From UBA4735 sp035935465 (GTDB lineage: Bacteria > Chloroflexota > Limnocylindria > P2-11E), in the NCBI GenBank assembly GCA_035935465.1, contig DASYXA010000038.1:1-32549 (forward strand): a stretch of 32,549 bases of DNA. The letters run 5' to 3'. This document shows, in pieces, positions 14,910 through 21,929 of the stretch. The notes beneath the pieces are model-generated. The model searched no databases, was not told where the DNA came from, and saw nothing but the letters and a program-made list of their open reading frames with translations. The position numbers and the translations under genes are program-made. The number at the start of each line of letters is the position of its first letter. Positions within the stretch are counted from its first letter, which is position 1.

Positions 14910-16033
14910 GCGCCGATGCGCTCGGAGAGGAGCGCCCGCTCGGCCGGGTTGTCGGTGAGCGCGAGCGCGCGGCGGTCGGCCGCGCGGGCGTCGGCCGCGC
15001 GGCCGAGGTCGCGGAGCAGGGCGGCGCGGGTCGCGTGATACAGGTGATAGCGGGCGAGCTCGCCGTCCAGCGCCTCGACCTCCTCCAATGCGCGCGCGGG
15101 TCCAGCGACGTGCGACAGCGCGATCGCCCGATTCAACCGCACCACGGGCGAGCCGGTCATCCGGACGAGACCCTCGTAGAGCATGAGGATCTGCGTCCAA
15201 TCGGTCTCGTTCCACGAGCGCGCCTCGGCGTGACACGCGGCGATCGCGGCCTGTACCTGGTACGGACCGGTGCGGCGCATGCGCCCGGCGCGCCCGAGGA
15301 GCGCCGTGCCCTCGGCGACCGCGCGCGGATCCCAGCGCGATCGATCTTGGTCCGCGAGCAGGACGAGCCGGCCGTCGGGCGAGAACCGCGCTGCGGCGCG
15401 GGCGAGCTGAAGCGTCATGAGCGCGAGCAGACCGATGGCCTCCGGCTCGTCGGGCATGAGACGGACGATGAGCTGCGCGAGCCAGCGCGCGTCGTCGGCG
15501 AGATCGCGACGCTCGCCCGCCGCGCTTGCCACGTAGCCCTCGTTGAACATCAGGTAGAGCACGCCGAGGATCTCGGCGACCCGGTCGGGGAGCTCCTCCG
15601 CGTCCGGCACGCGCATCGGGATCGCCGCTTCGGCGATCTTCCGCTTCGCGCGCACGAGCCGCTGCGCGATCGTCGCTTCGGGCGCGAGGAAGGCGCGTGC
15701 GATCTCCGCGGTCGTCAGGCCCACGACGCTCCGCAGCGTGAGCGCGATCTGCGACTCGCGCGGCAGGGCGGGGTGGCAGCAGGCGAAGATCAGCTCGAGC
15801 CGCTCGTCGCCGAGCGCAGACCCATGGTGCATCGGCTCCTCCTGCAGCTGCGCCAGCTTGTCGCGGTAGCGGGCCTCGCGACGGAGGCGGTCGATGCCCT
15901 TGCGCCGCGCGGTCGTCATGAGCCACGCGCCCGGCGTGTCCGGGATCCCGTCGCGCGGCCAGTGCTCGAGCGCCGCGACGAGCGCGTCCTGCACGAGCTC
16001 CTCGGCGAGATCCCAGTCGCCGAGCGAGCGCAC
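14906..16033 (-). CDS. ECF42-type sigma factor with C-terminal TPR-like region; start unresolved
   Basis: 375 aa from the only canonical start in frame (GTG 16033). Sigma2 begins at once with WDLAEELVQDALVAALEHWP; sigma4 lies near 80-150 (LTLRSVVGLTTAEIARAFL). A long helical extension follows (about 155-375), with MFNEGYVAS and the EVEALDGELARYHLYHATRAALL stretch. This extension and the DGPF/YCII gene next door define group ECF42. The frame upstream of GTG encodes EALERVFREEHGRLLSAL, clearly the missing first sigma2 helix, yet it contains no ATG, GTG or TTG before a TGA inside the YCII gene. The annotated start is therefore very likely too short by about 17-20 codons. Confidence 0.85.
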   Translation of the reverse strand: MRSLGDWDLAEELVQDALVAALEHWPRDGIPDTPGAWLMTTARRKGIDRLRREARYRDKLAQLQEEPMHHGSALGDERLELIFACCHPALPRESQIALTLRSVVGLTTAEIARAFLAPEATIAQRLVRAKRKIAEAAIPMRVPDAEELPDRVAEILGVLYLMFNEGYVASAAGERRDLADDARWLAQLIVRLMPDEPEAIGLLALMTLQLARAAARFSPDGRLVLLADQDRSRWDPRAVAEGTALLGRAGRMRRTGPYQVQAAIAACHAEARSWNETDWTQILMLYEGLVRMTGSPVVRLNRAIALSHVAGPARALEEVEALDGELARYHLYHATRAALLRDLGRAADARAADRRALALTDNPAERALLSERIGA

Positions 16034-16092
16034 GAGCGCGGACAGCAGCCGTCCGTGCTCCTCGCGGAAGACGCGCTCGAGCGCTTCCGCTC

Positions 16093-16431
16093 TTAGCGCT
16101 CCACCAAGGGCCGGATCTCGATCGCGCTCAGCACCGGCCAGGTCTTCGCCATCGCGATCGCCTCATCGAGGTCCGTGACGTCGACGAGCGCGTACCCGCC
16201 GATCGCCTCCTTGGACTCGCTGAACGGGCCGTCGGTCACGGTGATCTTCCCGTTCCGCCGGCGGATGGTCGTGGCGGTGTTCGTGCCTTTGAGCTCCTCG
16301 CCGCCGATGATCTTCCCGCTCGACCGGTGCTCCTCGAACCACGCGCCGATCCGGGCGTAGGCCGCCTGGATCTCCGGCTTGCTCGGATCCCAGCTCGAGT
16401 CGTCGCTGATGAACATGAGCATGTATTTCAC
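16093..16431 (-). CDS. DGPF/YCII-domain protein, partner of the ECF42 sigma factor
   Basis: 112 aa. The fold is the small ferredoxin-like YCII domain; the name-giving motif is present as VTDGPFSESKEAIGGYAL (about 66-83). DGPF proteins are typically encoded next to ECF42 sigma factors and are among their targets; their activity is unclear. GTG 16431 is preceded by GGAGG with a 7-nt gap, which decides the start over the longer frame. The stop at 16093 lies next to the point where sigma-like coding sequence begins, in the -1 frame. Confidence 0.9.
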   Translation of the reverse strand: MKYMLMFISDDSSWDPSKPEIQAAYARIGAWFEEHRSSGKIIGGEELKGTNTATTIRRRNGKITVTDGPFSESKEAIGGYALVDVTDLDEAIAMAKTWPVLSAIEIRPLVER

Positions 16432-16499
16432 GTGCGATCCTCCGTCGACGCGCATTCTTGCTCGTACGACGCTCGGACCGCGCCAGGATCGACGGACCT

Positions 16500-16538
16500 C
16501 CGGAAAACACGGATCCCGGGCGTTGAGGCCCGGGATCC
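16500..16538 (-). terminator. Rho-independent terminator of the cold-shock gene
   Basis: Positions 16511-16521 (GGATCCCGGGC) and 16528-16538 form a perfect 11-bp stem with a 6-nt loop. On the minus strand the stem is followed by GTGTTTTCC. It lies 26 nt after the cold-shock gene stop and separates that gene from the DGPF/sigma unit. Confidence 0.82.
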
Positions 16539-16563
16539 GCGACGAATGCCGATCGAGCGCGAT

Positions 16564-16764
16564 CTAGGCCGGCGTGACGTTCTGCGCCTCTTCCTTGTTG
16601 TTGCGCGAGCTCACACCCTTCTCGTAGGTGACCGCCTGACCGACCTGAAGCCGGTCGAATCCGCCGCCCGCCACCTGGGAGCGGTGGAAGAAGAGGTCCG
16701 TGCCGTCCGCCTGCGCGATGAAGCCATAGCCGCGATCCGTGAGGGTCTTGATGGTGCCGTTCAC
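16564..16764 (-). CDS. Cold-shock domain protein (CspA family)
   Basis: 66 aa, the normal CspA length. RNP1 is RGYGFI (residues 11-16) and RNP2 is DLFFHRS (23-29, usually VFVHxS). The protein should bind single-stranded RNA or DNA and melt RNA structure in the cytoplasm. The GTG start has GGAG 6 nt upstream. A sigma70-type promoter, a leader of about 30 nt and a terminator make it a monocistronic gene. The long structured leader used for cold regulation in E. coli cspA is absent. Confidence 0.95.
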   Translation of the reverse strand: MNGTIKTLTDRGYGFIAQADGTDLFFHRSQVAGGGFDRLQVGQAVTYEKGVSSRNNKEEAQNVTPA

Positions 16765-16802
16765 TTTCGACTCCGTTCTTACTTGGGACGCGTGTACGGC
16801 CC

Positions 16803-16831
16803 ACAGTAGCCCCCCTGTTACAGCCCGTCAC
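16803..16831 (-). promoter_or_regulatory. Sigma70-type promoter of the cold-shock gene
   Basis: On the minus strand, GTGACG (16831-16826) and TACTGT (16808-16803) are separated by exactly 17 nt and match the -35 and -10 consensus in four positions each. The predicted start near 16796 leaves a leader of about 30 nt containing the ribosome site. Confidence 0.5.
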
Positions 16832-16871
16832 GCCGGGCGATCCTGGCACAACGGTTGCTCCGTCACCCGGC

Positions 16872-17093
16872 ATGGCCGACCTCGTGTCCTTCGTCTGCGT
16901 CCGTGCCGACCACCAGTGGGGCACGGCCGACGCCGGCCGGGTGCACGCGAAGGACGGCGGCCTGGGGTGGTGCCCCGACGCGTCGCTGGACGCGCACGAG
17001 CACCACGAGTGGCGGGCCTGCGAGGCCGCGCCGCTCGCGGCGGCCGCGGGCCTCGCGGCCCATCTTGGGACCGTGGAGTCGGCGGTCTCCTAG
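16872..17093 (+). CDS. Small Cys/His protein, relative of the 10381-10647 product
   Basis: 73 aa. The core is VSFVC-x4-H at residues 5-14, then GLGWCP (about 30-35) and HHEWRAC (about 44-50), the same order as in the 88-aa protein at 10381-10647 (C-x4-H, WxCP, HEW). A fourth cysteine follows directly after HEW. A metal site is possible but unproven; I know no named family. There is no clear ribosome site. Its stop shares the palindrome CTAG with the stop of the opposing transporter gene. Confidence 0.65.
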   Translation: MADLVSFVCVRADHQWGTADAGRVHAKDGGLGWCPDASLDAHEHHEWRACEAAPLAAAAGLAAHLGTVESAVS

Positions 17094-17599
17094 CGGCCGA
17101 GCGCGATCCCGACCGCGCCGCCGACCACGATCATCGTGGCCGGGTGGAGCTTGCCGTGGATCGTGACGACGACGGTCACGACCACGAGCGCGAGCTGCCA
17201 CACCGCGGTGCCGCTGCCCCCCACGATCGTCACGCCCGTCGCCAGCAGCAGGCCCGCGGTCGCGAGCGACACGCCGCGCACGAGCCCGCCGAACCACCGG
17301 GAGAGCAGCCACCGGCGCGCGAGCGCGGTCGCGGGCAGCATCGCGAGCGGGGCGAGGCTCGCGCCGATGAGCGCGTAGAGCGCGCCCGCCCATCCCGCGA
17401 CGATGTACCCGAGGCTCACGATGTACAGGCCATTCGGTCCCGGCGCGAGCCGGCCGACCGCCAGGGCCTGGATGATGCCGGCGTCGGTCACGTACCGGGG
17501 TACGAGGTCCGCGCGCAGCAGCGGCAGCGACGCCAGCCCGCCGATGGCGAGCGCCGAGGACTTGAGGAAGATGAGGAAGAGCGACAGCTGTTCCGGCAT
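17090..17599 (-). CDS. Chromate transporter family protein, second half (short CHR)
   Basis: 169 aa with about five membrane helices. The N-terminus, LIFLKSSALAIGGLASLPLLRADLV, is the CHR signature, followed by a GRLAPGPNGLYIVSLGYIVAGWAGAL segment. Full-length ChrA has two such halves; here they are two separate genes whose products would pair in antiparallel orientation. The family exports chromate or related anions, or may take up sulfate-like anions; the substrate is unproven. The ATG overlaps the stop of the partner gene by 1 nt (TGATG). Confidence 0.87.
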   Translation of the reverse strand: MPEQLSLFLIFLKSSALAIGGLASLPLLRADLVPRYVTDAGIIQALAVGRLAPGPNGLYIVSLGYIVAGWAGALYALIGASLAPLAMLPATALARRWLLSRWFGGLVRGVSLATAGLLLATGVTIVGGSGTAVWQLALVVVTVVVTIHGKLHPATMIVVGGAVGIALGR

Positions 17600-18189
17600 C
17601 AGCTCAGCGGAGCGTCGCTCGACGTCGGCCGCTCGCGGCCCAGTGCGGCGGCGCCGAACAGGCCCGCGACGAAGATCACGACGATGGTCTGCGCCAGGCC
17701 GCCCAGCAGGACGGCGAACGCGGCGGCGATGACGGCGACGTCGAGGAGCGCGAGACGCCCGCGCTGCAGCACCGGGCGCGCGAGCGTGAGCGCGAGGCCG
17801 ATGGTCATCCCGCCCGCGACGGGTCCGATGCCCGCCAGCGCCGCGATGGTGAGCGGCTGCTGCGCGACCTCGCCGAGGAACGCGGTCGCGATCGCCGTGA
17901 TGATCGCCGCCGGCACCATCATCCCCGCGACCGACACGATCACGCCGCGGGCGCCGGCGATCCGGCGGCCGAGGAGCCCGGCGAGCGCGACCAGGTGGAT
18001 GCCGGGACTCAGCTGGGACAGGGCCCACGCCTCGTTGAACTCGCGCGGGCTGATCCAGCTCTTCCGCTCGACGAGGATGCGCCTGATCAGGAACAGCGTG
18101 CTCGTCCCGCCGCCGACCGATTGTGTGCCGATGTCGAACCAGGCGCGCGCGAGCGCGCGCGAGGACGGAAGTGGCTTCACAATCCGCAT
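17599..18189 (-). CDS. Chromate transporter family protein, first half (short CHR)
   Basis: 196 aa. The first half carries FDIGTQSVGGGTSTLFLIRRILVE near residues 18-41, then FNEAWALSQLSPGIHLVALAGLLG, the CHR-family pattern, and about four further hydrophobic segments. It forms a two-gene transporter with the downstream product. ATG 18189 is given; GTG three codons later (18180) lies 7 nt after a TAGGAT -10-like element and could be a leaderless start. Only 15 nt separate it from the divergent acetyltransferase gene. Confidence 0.85.
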   Translation of the reverse strand: MRIVKPLPSSRALARAWFDIGTQSVGGGTSTLFLIRRILVERKSWISPREFNEAWALSQLSPGIHLVALAGLLGRRIAGARGVIVSVAGMMVPAAIITAIATAFLGEVAQQPLTIAALAGIGPVAGGMTIGLALTLARPVLQRGRLALLDVAVIAAAFAVLLGGLAQTIVVIFVAGLFGAAALGRERPTSSDAPLS

Positions 18190-18204
18190 CCTACGGACGA
18201 GCTT

Positions 18205-18795
18205 GTGATCAGGTCGCTGACCCCGTCACGGATCGACGACTTCGCGCACGTGCTGAGGTCGAGCGGCTCCGGCTCGTCGTGCTGGGACATCTTCCCGCGG
18301 CTCACCGGAGTGGAACAGCGCGCCGCGGGCCTCGACGGTCCGGGCGCGAGGCGGCGCGCGAAGCTGACGGCGCTCGCGAAACGCCGCCACGCGCCGGGTC
18401 TTCTCGCGTACCGCGGGCGCGAGGCCGTGGGCTGGATCTCCGTCGGACCGCGAAGCACCTACCACCGCACCGCGAGCTCGAAGGCGACGCCCGCGGTCGA
18501 CGAGCTGCCGGTCTGGGTGATCCCGTGCATGGCCGTGCGCCGGGAGGCGCGCGGTACCGGTGTCGCGACGGCGCTCATCCGCGCGGCGGTCGACCATGCG
18601 CTGGAGCGCGGTGCCCCCGCCGTCGAGGCGTACCCGCGCGCCGACGGCAAGCGGGTGCACGACGAGTGGGCGTTCTACGGGACCGAGGCGCTGTTCGAGA
18701 AGGCCGGCTTCACGAAGGTGCGCGGCGTGCTCCCGGTGCCGAAGGGCTGGACCCCGCGGGTCACGATGCGCGCGTCTAGGATGCCGCGAACGTGA
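18205..18795 (+). CDS. GNAT family N-acetyltransferase
   Basis: 196 aa. The acetyl-CoA site is visible as AVRREARGTGVATALIRAAVDHAL (about residues 111-134; Arg-x-x-Gly-Thr-Gly-Val-Ala), followed by a typical beta-5/alpha-4 end, FYGTEALFEKAGFTKV. The substrate is unknown. The GTG start at 18205 is likely. The stop overlaps the GTG of the ugpA-like gene (GTGA), so the acetyltransferase is translated together with the glycerol-3-phosphate importer; this link is unusual. Confidence 0.88.
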   Translation: MIRSLTPSRIDDFAHVLRSSGSGSSCWDIFPRLTGVEQRAAGLDGPGARRRAKLTALAKRRHAPGLLAYRGREAVGWISVGPRSTYHRTASSKATPAVDELPVWVIPCMAVRREARGTGVATALIRAAVDHALERGAPAVEAYPRADGKRVHDEWAFYGTEALFEKAGFTKVRGVLPVPKGWTPRVTMRASRMPRT

Positions 18796-19682
18796 TGCGC
18801 TGGACCGCGCGCGACAGGCGTTCGCTGGGGATCGGTCTTGCGTACCTCGCGCCGTCGTTCGTCCTGTTCGCGGCGTTCGTCTTCCTGCCGCTGCTCAAGA
18901 CCATCTACCTCAGCCTGTTCAACACCCGCGTGACCGGCGCGATCACCACGTTCGCCGGGCTCGACCACTACCTCGAGCTCGTCACGTCGCCGATCTTCCA
19001 CTCCGGTCTTGTGGCGACCGCGCTGTTCGTCCTCTACACGGTCCCGGTCGGGATCGGCCTCGGCCTCGTGCTCGCCGTGCTGCTCAACCAGCGGCTCCGC
19101 GGCATCAACGTGTTCCGCACGATGATGGCGAGCTCGATCGCCATCTCCGCCGCCGTCGGCTCGCTCATCTGGCTGCTGCTGTTCAACCCGAGCCTCGGGC
19201 TGCTGAACTTCGTGCTGTCGCTCGTCGGGGTCGCCGGGCCGCAATGGCTCATCGAGCCGGCGGTCGCGATCGTCGCGGTCTCCATCACGACCATCTGGCT
19301 GACCCTCGGGACGAACATCATCGTCATCCTCGCCGGGCTGCACGGCGTTCCCCAGGAGATCTACGAGGCCGCCGCGCTCGACGGCGCGCGAGGCATCCGG
19401 CTGTTCACGCGGATCACGATCCCGATGGTGTCGCCGTCCCTGTTCTTCCTGTTCGTCGTCGACACGATCGGCGTCCTGCAGACGTTCACGCAGATCCACC
19501 TGCTCACCCGCGGCGGTCCGGTCGATGCGACGCGCGCACTCGTGTACAGCATCTACCTGGACGCGTTCCAGAATTTCCAGTTCGGCTACGCGAGCGCGCA
19601 GGCCGTCGTGCTCTTCGGGCTCGTGCTCGTGTTGACCCTCATCCAATTCCAGGTGGTCGAGCGCCGGGTCCATTACCAGTGA
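18792..19682 (+). CDS. ugpA: ABC sugar/glycerol-3-phosphate permease, UgpA-like
   Basis: 296 aa with six membrane helices, MalF/UgpA type without the large insert of MalF. The EAA loop that contacts the ATPase is present near residues 193-215 (YEAAALDGARGIRLF, then ITIPMVSPSL). It is the first of two permeases for the binding protein at 20545. The symbol rests on the neighbouring glp genes and the UgpB-like binding protein; permease sequence alone does not fix the substrate. The start overlaps the upstream stop by 4 nt; ATG 18795 is one codon later. Confidence 0.85.
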   Translation: MMRWTARDRRSLGIGLAYLAPSFVLFAAFVFLPLLKTIYLSLFNTRVTGAITTFAGLDHYLELVTSPIFHSGLVATALFVLYTVPVGIGLGLVLAVLLNQRLRGINVFRTMMASSIAISAAVGSLIWLLLFNPSLGLLNFVLSLVGVAGPQWLIEPAVAIVAVSITTIWLTLGTNIIVILAGLHGVPQEIYEAAALDGARGIRLFTRITIPMVSPSLFFLFVVDTIGVLQTFTQIHLLTRGGPVDATRALVYSIYLDAFQNFQFGYASAQAVVLFGLVLVLTLIQFQVVERRVHYQ

Positions 19683-20527
19683 GCGGGACCACCGCGACGC
19701 GCAGGCGTCCACTCCGCCTGCGGCTGATCGGTAACTACGTGCTGCTTGTGGCCGCGGCGGTCGCGGTCGCCTTCCCCCTGCTGCTGGCGCTCTCGTACTC
19801 CCTCATGAGCGAGTCCGAGATCGCGACCTTCCCGCCACCCGTCTTCCCCGCCGCTCCGACGCTCGGCAACTACGAGACCGTCCTGCGATCCATCCAGATC
19901 GGCCGGTACCTGCTCAACAGCTTCATCGTGTCGACGGCCGTGGTGATCGGGCAGCTCGTCACCGCGAGCCTGGCCGCGTACGCCTTCTCGTTCCTGGTCT
20001 TCCGCGGCCGCGCCGTCCTGTTCTTCGTGTTCCTCAGCACCCTGATGATCCCGTGGGAGGCCACGATCATCCCGAACTACATGACCATCCTGCAGCTCGG
20101 CTGGCTCGACACGTACCAGGGCCTCGCGGTGCCGTTCATGGCGACCGCCTTCGGCACGTTCCTGCTGCGGCAGGCGTTCCTGCAGATCCCGCGTGAGCTC
20201 TGGGACTCCGCGCGCATGGACGGAGCGAGCTCGTTCCGGTTCCTGCGCACGATGGTGATCCCGCTCTCGCGTCCCGCGCTCGCCACCGTCGCGATCTACG
20301 GATTCCTGTCGACCTACAACCAGTACTTCTGGCCCCTGCTCATCACGAACCAGACGCTCATGCGCACGACCCAGGTCGGGGTCGCGCAGCTACGCTTCGA
20401 GGAGTCGGCCCGCTGGGGTGTCATCATGGCTGGTGTCATCATGATCGCGGTACCGACGCTCGCGCTCCTGGTGGCCGGTCAGCGGCAGCTCATCCGCGGT
20501 CTCACCGCAGGGGCGGTGAAGGGGTAA
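19679..20527 (+). CDS. ugpE: ABC sugar/glycerol-3-phosphate permease, UgpE-like
   Basis: 282 aa, six membrane helices, MalG/UgpE type. The EAA loop appears as WDSARMDGASSFRFLRTMVIP (about 178-198). It pairs with the preceding permease. The GTG start at 19679 overlaps the ugpA-like stop by 4 nt (GTGA). An internal 12-nt direct repeat (20417-20428 and 20432-20443) encodes GVIMAGVIM in the last helix. No ATPase gene follows, so the nucleotide-binding subunit must come from elsewhere. Confidence 0.85.
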   Translation: MSGTTATRRRPLRLRLIGNYVLLVAAAVAVAFPLLLALSYSLMSESEIATFPPPVFPAAPTLGNYETVLRSIQIGRYLLNSFIVSTAVVIGQLVTASLAAYAFSFLVFRGRAVLFFVFLSTLMIPWEATIIPNYMTILQLGWLDTYQGLAVPFMATAFGTFLLRQAFLQIPRELWDSARMDGASSFRFLRTMVIPLSRPALATVAIYGFLSTYNQYFWPLLITNQTLMRTTQVGVAQLRFEESARWGVIMAGVIMIAVPTLALLVAGQRQLIRGLTAGAVKG

Positions 20528-20544
20528 TTCGCGTAGGAGGGAAC

Positions 20545-21912
20545 ATGCGCAGATTCCTGGCGCTCGCGCTCATCGTCTCGTTCATCGCGGCGGCCTGTGG
20601 CGGCTCGAGTGGAGGTGGGTCGGATCAGTCCGCGCTCGCGCCGGGCAAGGACGTCAAGCCCGCGGCGAAGATCACCTGGTGGCACGCGATGACCGGCGTG
20701 AACGCCGACGCGCTCAACAAGATCGTCGACGGCTTCAACAAGAGCCAGAACAACATCAAGGTCGAGGCCGTCTTCCAGGGGAACTACGACGATCTGCTTT
20801 CGAAGCTGAACACCGCGCTCGCGTCGAACGCGGCGCCGGCCCTGGTCCAGATCTACGACATCGGGCAGGCCTACATGCGGGACTCCGGCGCGGTGGTGCC
20901 GATGCAGGCGTTCATCGACCGCGACAAGTTCGACACGTCGGACTTCGAGCCCGCGGTCATCAACTACTACAAGTACCAGGACCAGCTGCAGAGCATGCCG
21001 TTCAACGCGTCTTCGGCGATCCTCCTCTACAACAAGGACGCGTTCAAGACGGCCGGCCTCGATCCGGAGAAGCCGCCGGTCACGTTCACCGAGATCGCGG
21101 ACGCCGCGAAGAAGCTGACGAAGAAGGACGCGAGCGGCAAGACCACGCAGTACGGCTTCGGCCCGTCGATCTACGGCTGGCTGTTCGAGCAGCTCATGGC
21201 GACGTCGGGTGCCCTGTACTGCGACAACGGCAACGGCCGGGACAACCGTCCGAACAAGGTCGTCTACAACTCCGCCGCCGGCAAGGCGATCCTCGACTGG
21301 TGGAAGGCCGGCGTCGACGGCGGCTACTTCCTCAACCCGGGTATCGACAACGCCGGTGCGACGAACGCGTTCAACGCCGGCAAGACGGCGATGTACATCG
21401 AGAGCACCGCCACCCTGCGCGGTTCGATCAACGCGGTCGCGGGCAAATTCCAGATCGGCACGGGCCTGTACCCGCGTCCCGACAGCAAGCCCAAGGAGGG
21501 CGGGAACATCATCGGCGGCGCGTCGCTCTACATCATGAAGAGCCGTCCCGCCGAGGAGCAGCAGGCCGCTTGGGAGTTCGTGAAGTACGCGATGTCCCCG
21601 GCGGTCCAGGCCCAGTGGCAGGCCGACACCGGGTACTACCCGATCGTCAAGAAGGCCTACAACGAGGGTCCGAGCAAGGAGTGGTCCACGAAGTACCCGC
21701 AGTTCCTCACGGCGATCAACGAGATCCGTGACTCACCGCAGAACCGGGCGACCAACGGGTGCGTCCTCGGCGTCATGCCGCAGGCCCGCGCCCGCACGCA
21801 GAAGATGATCGAATCGGTCCTCCTGGGTCAGGCCACGAGCCAGGTTGCGCTCGACGCGGCCGTCAGCGAGGTGAACGACGCGATCGACAAGTACAACAAG
21901 GCGAACAAGTAG
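20545..21912 (+). CDS. ugpB: Extracellular solute-binding lipoprotein, UgpB-like
   Basis: 455 aa. A lipoprotein signal ends in IAAAC (Cys18), so it is anchored outside the membrane. The start of the mature domain, ITWWHAMTGVNADALNKIV, and the segment VFQGNYDDLLSKL...APALVQIYDIG match the UgpB pattern (WHSM..., YKGNYEQ, QVYEVGTA). A glycerol-3-phosphate or glycerophosphodiester ligand is therefore likely. Strong AGGAGG 4 nt before the ATG suggests higher expression than the permeases, as is usual. It feeds the glpD/glpK genes directly downstream. Confidence 0.88.
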   Translation: MRRFLALALIVSFIAAACGGSSGGGSDQSALAPGKDVKPAAKITWWHAMTGVNADALNKIVDGFNKSQNNIKVEAVFQGNYDDLLSKLNTALASNAAPALVQIYDIGQAYMRDSGAVVPMQAFIDRDKFDTSDFEPAVINYYKYQDQLQSMPFNASSAILLYNKDAFKTAGLDPEKPPVTFTEIADAAKKLTKKDASGKTTQYGFGPSIYGWLFEQLMATSGALYCDNGNGRDNRPNKVVYNSAAGKAILDWWKAGVDGGYFLNPGIDNAGATNAFNAGKTAMYIESTATLRGSINAVAGKFQIGTGLYPRPDSKPKEGGNIIGGASLYIMKSRPAEEQQAAWEFVKYAMSPAVQAQWQADTGYYPIVKKAYNEGPSKEWSTKYPQFLTAINEIRDSPQNRATNGCVLGVMPQARARTQKMIESVLLGQATSQVALDAAVSEVNDAIDKYNKANK

Positions 21913-21929
21913 CTACACGAGAGGAGACG

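Noticed and set aside
20417..20443. 12-nt direct repeat in the ugpE-like gene
   Set aside because: It encodes the repeated membrane-helix peptide GVIM and fits coding constraint; no sign of a mobile or regulatory repeat.
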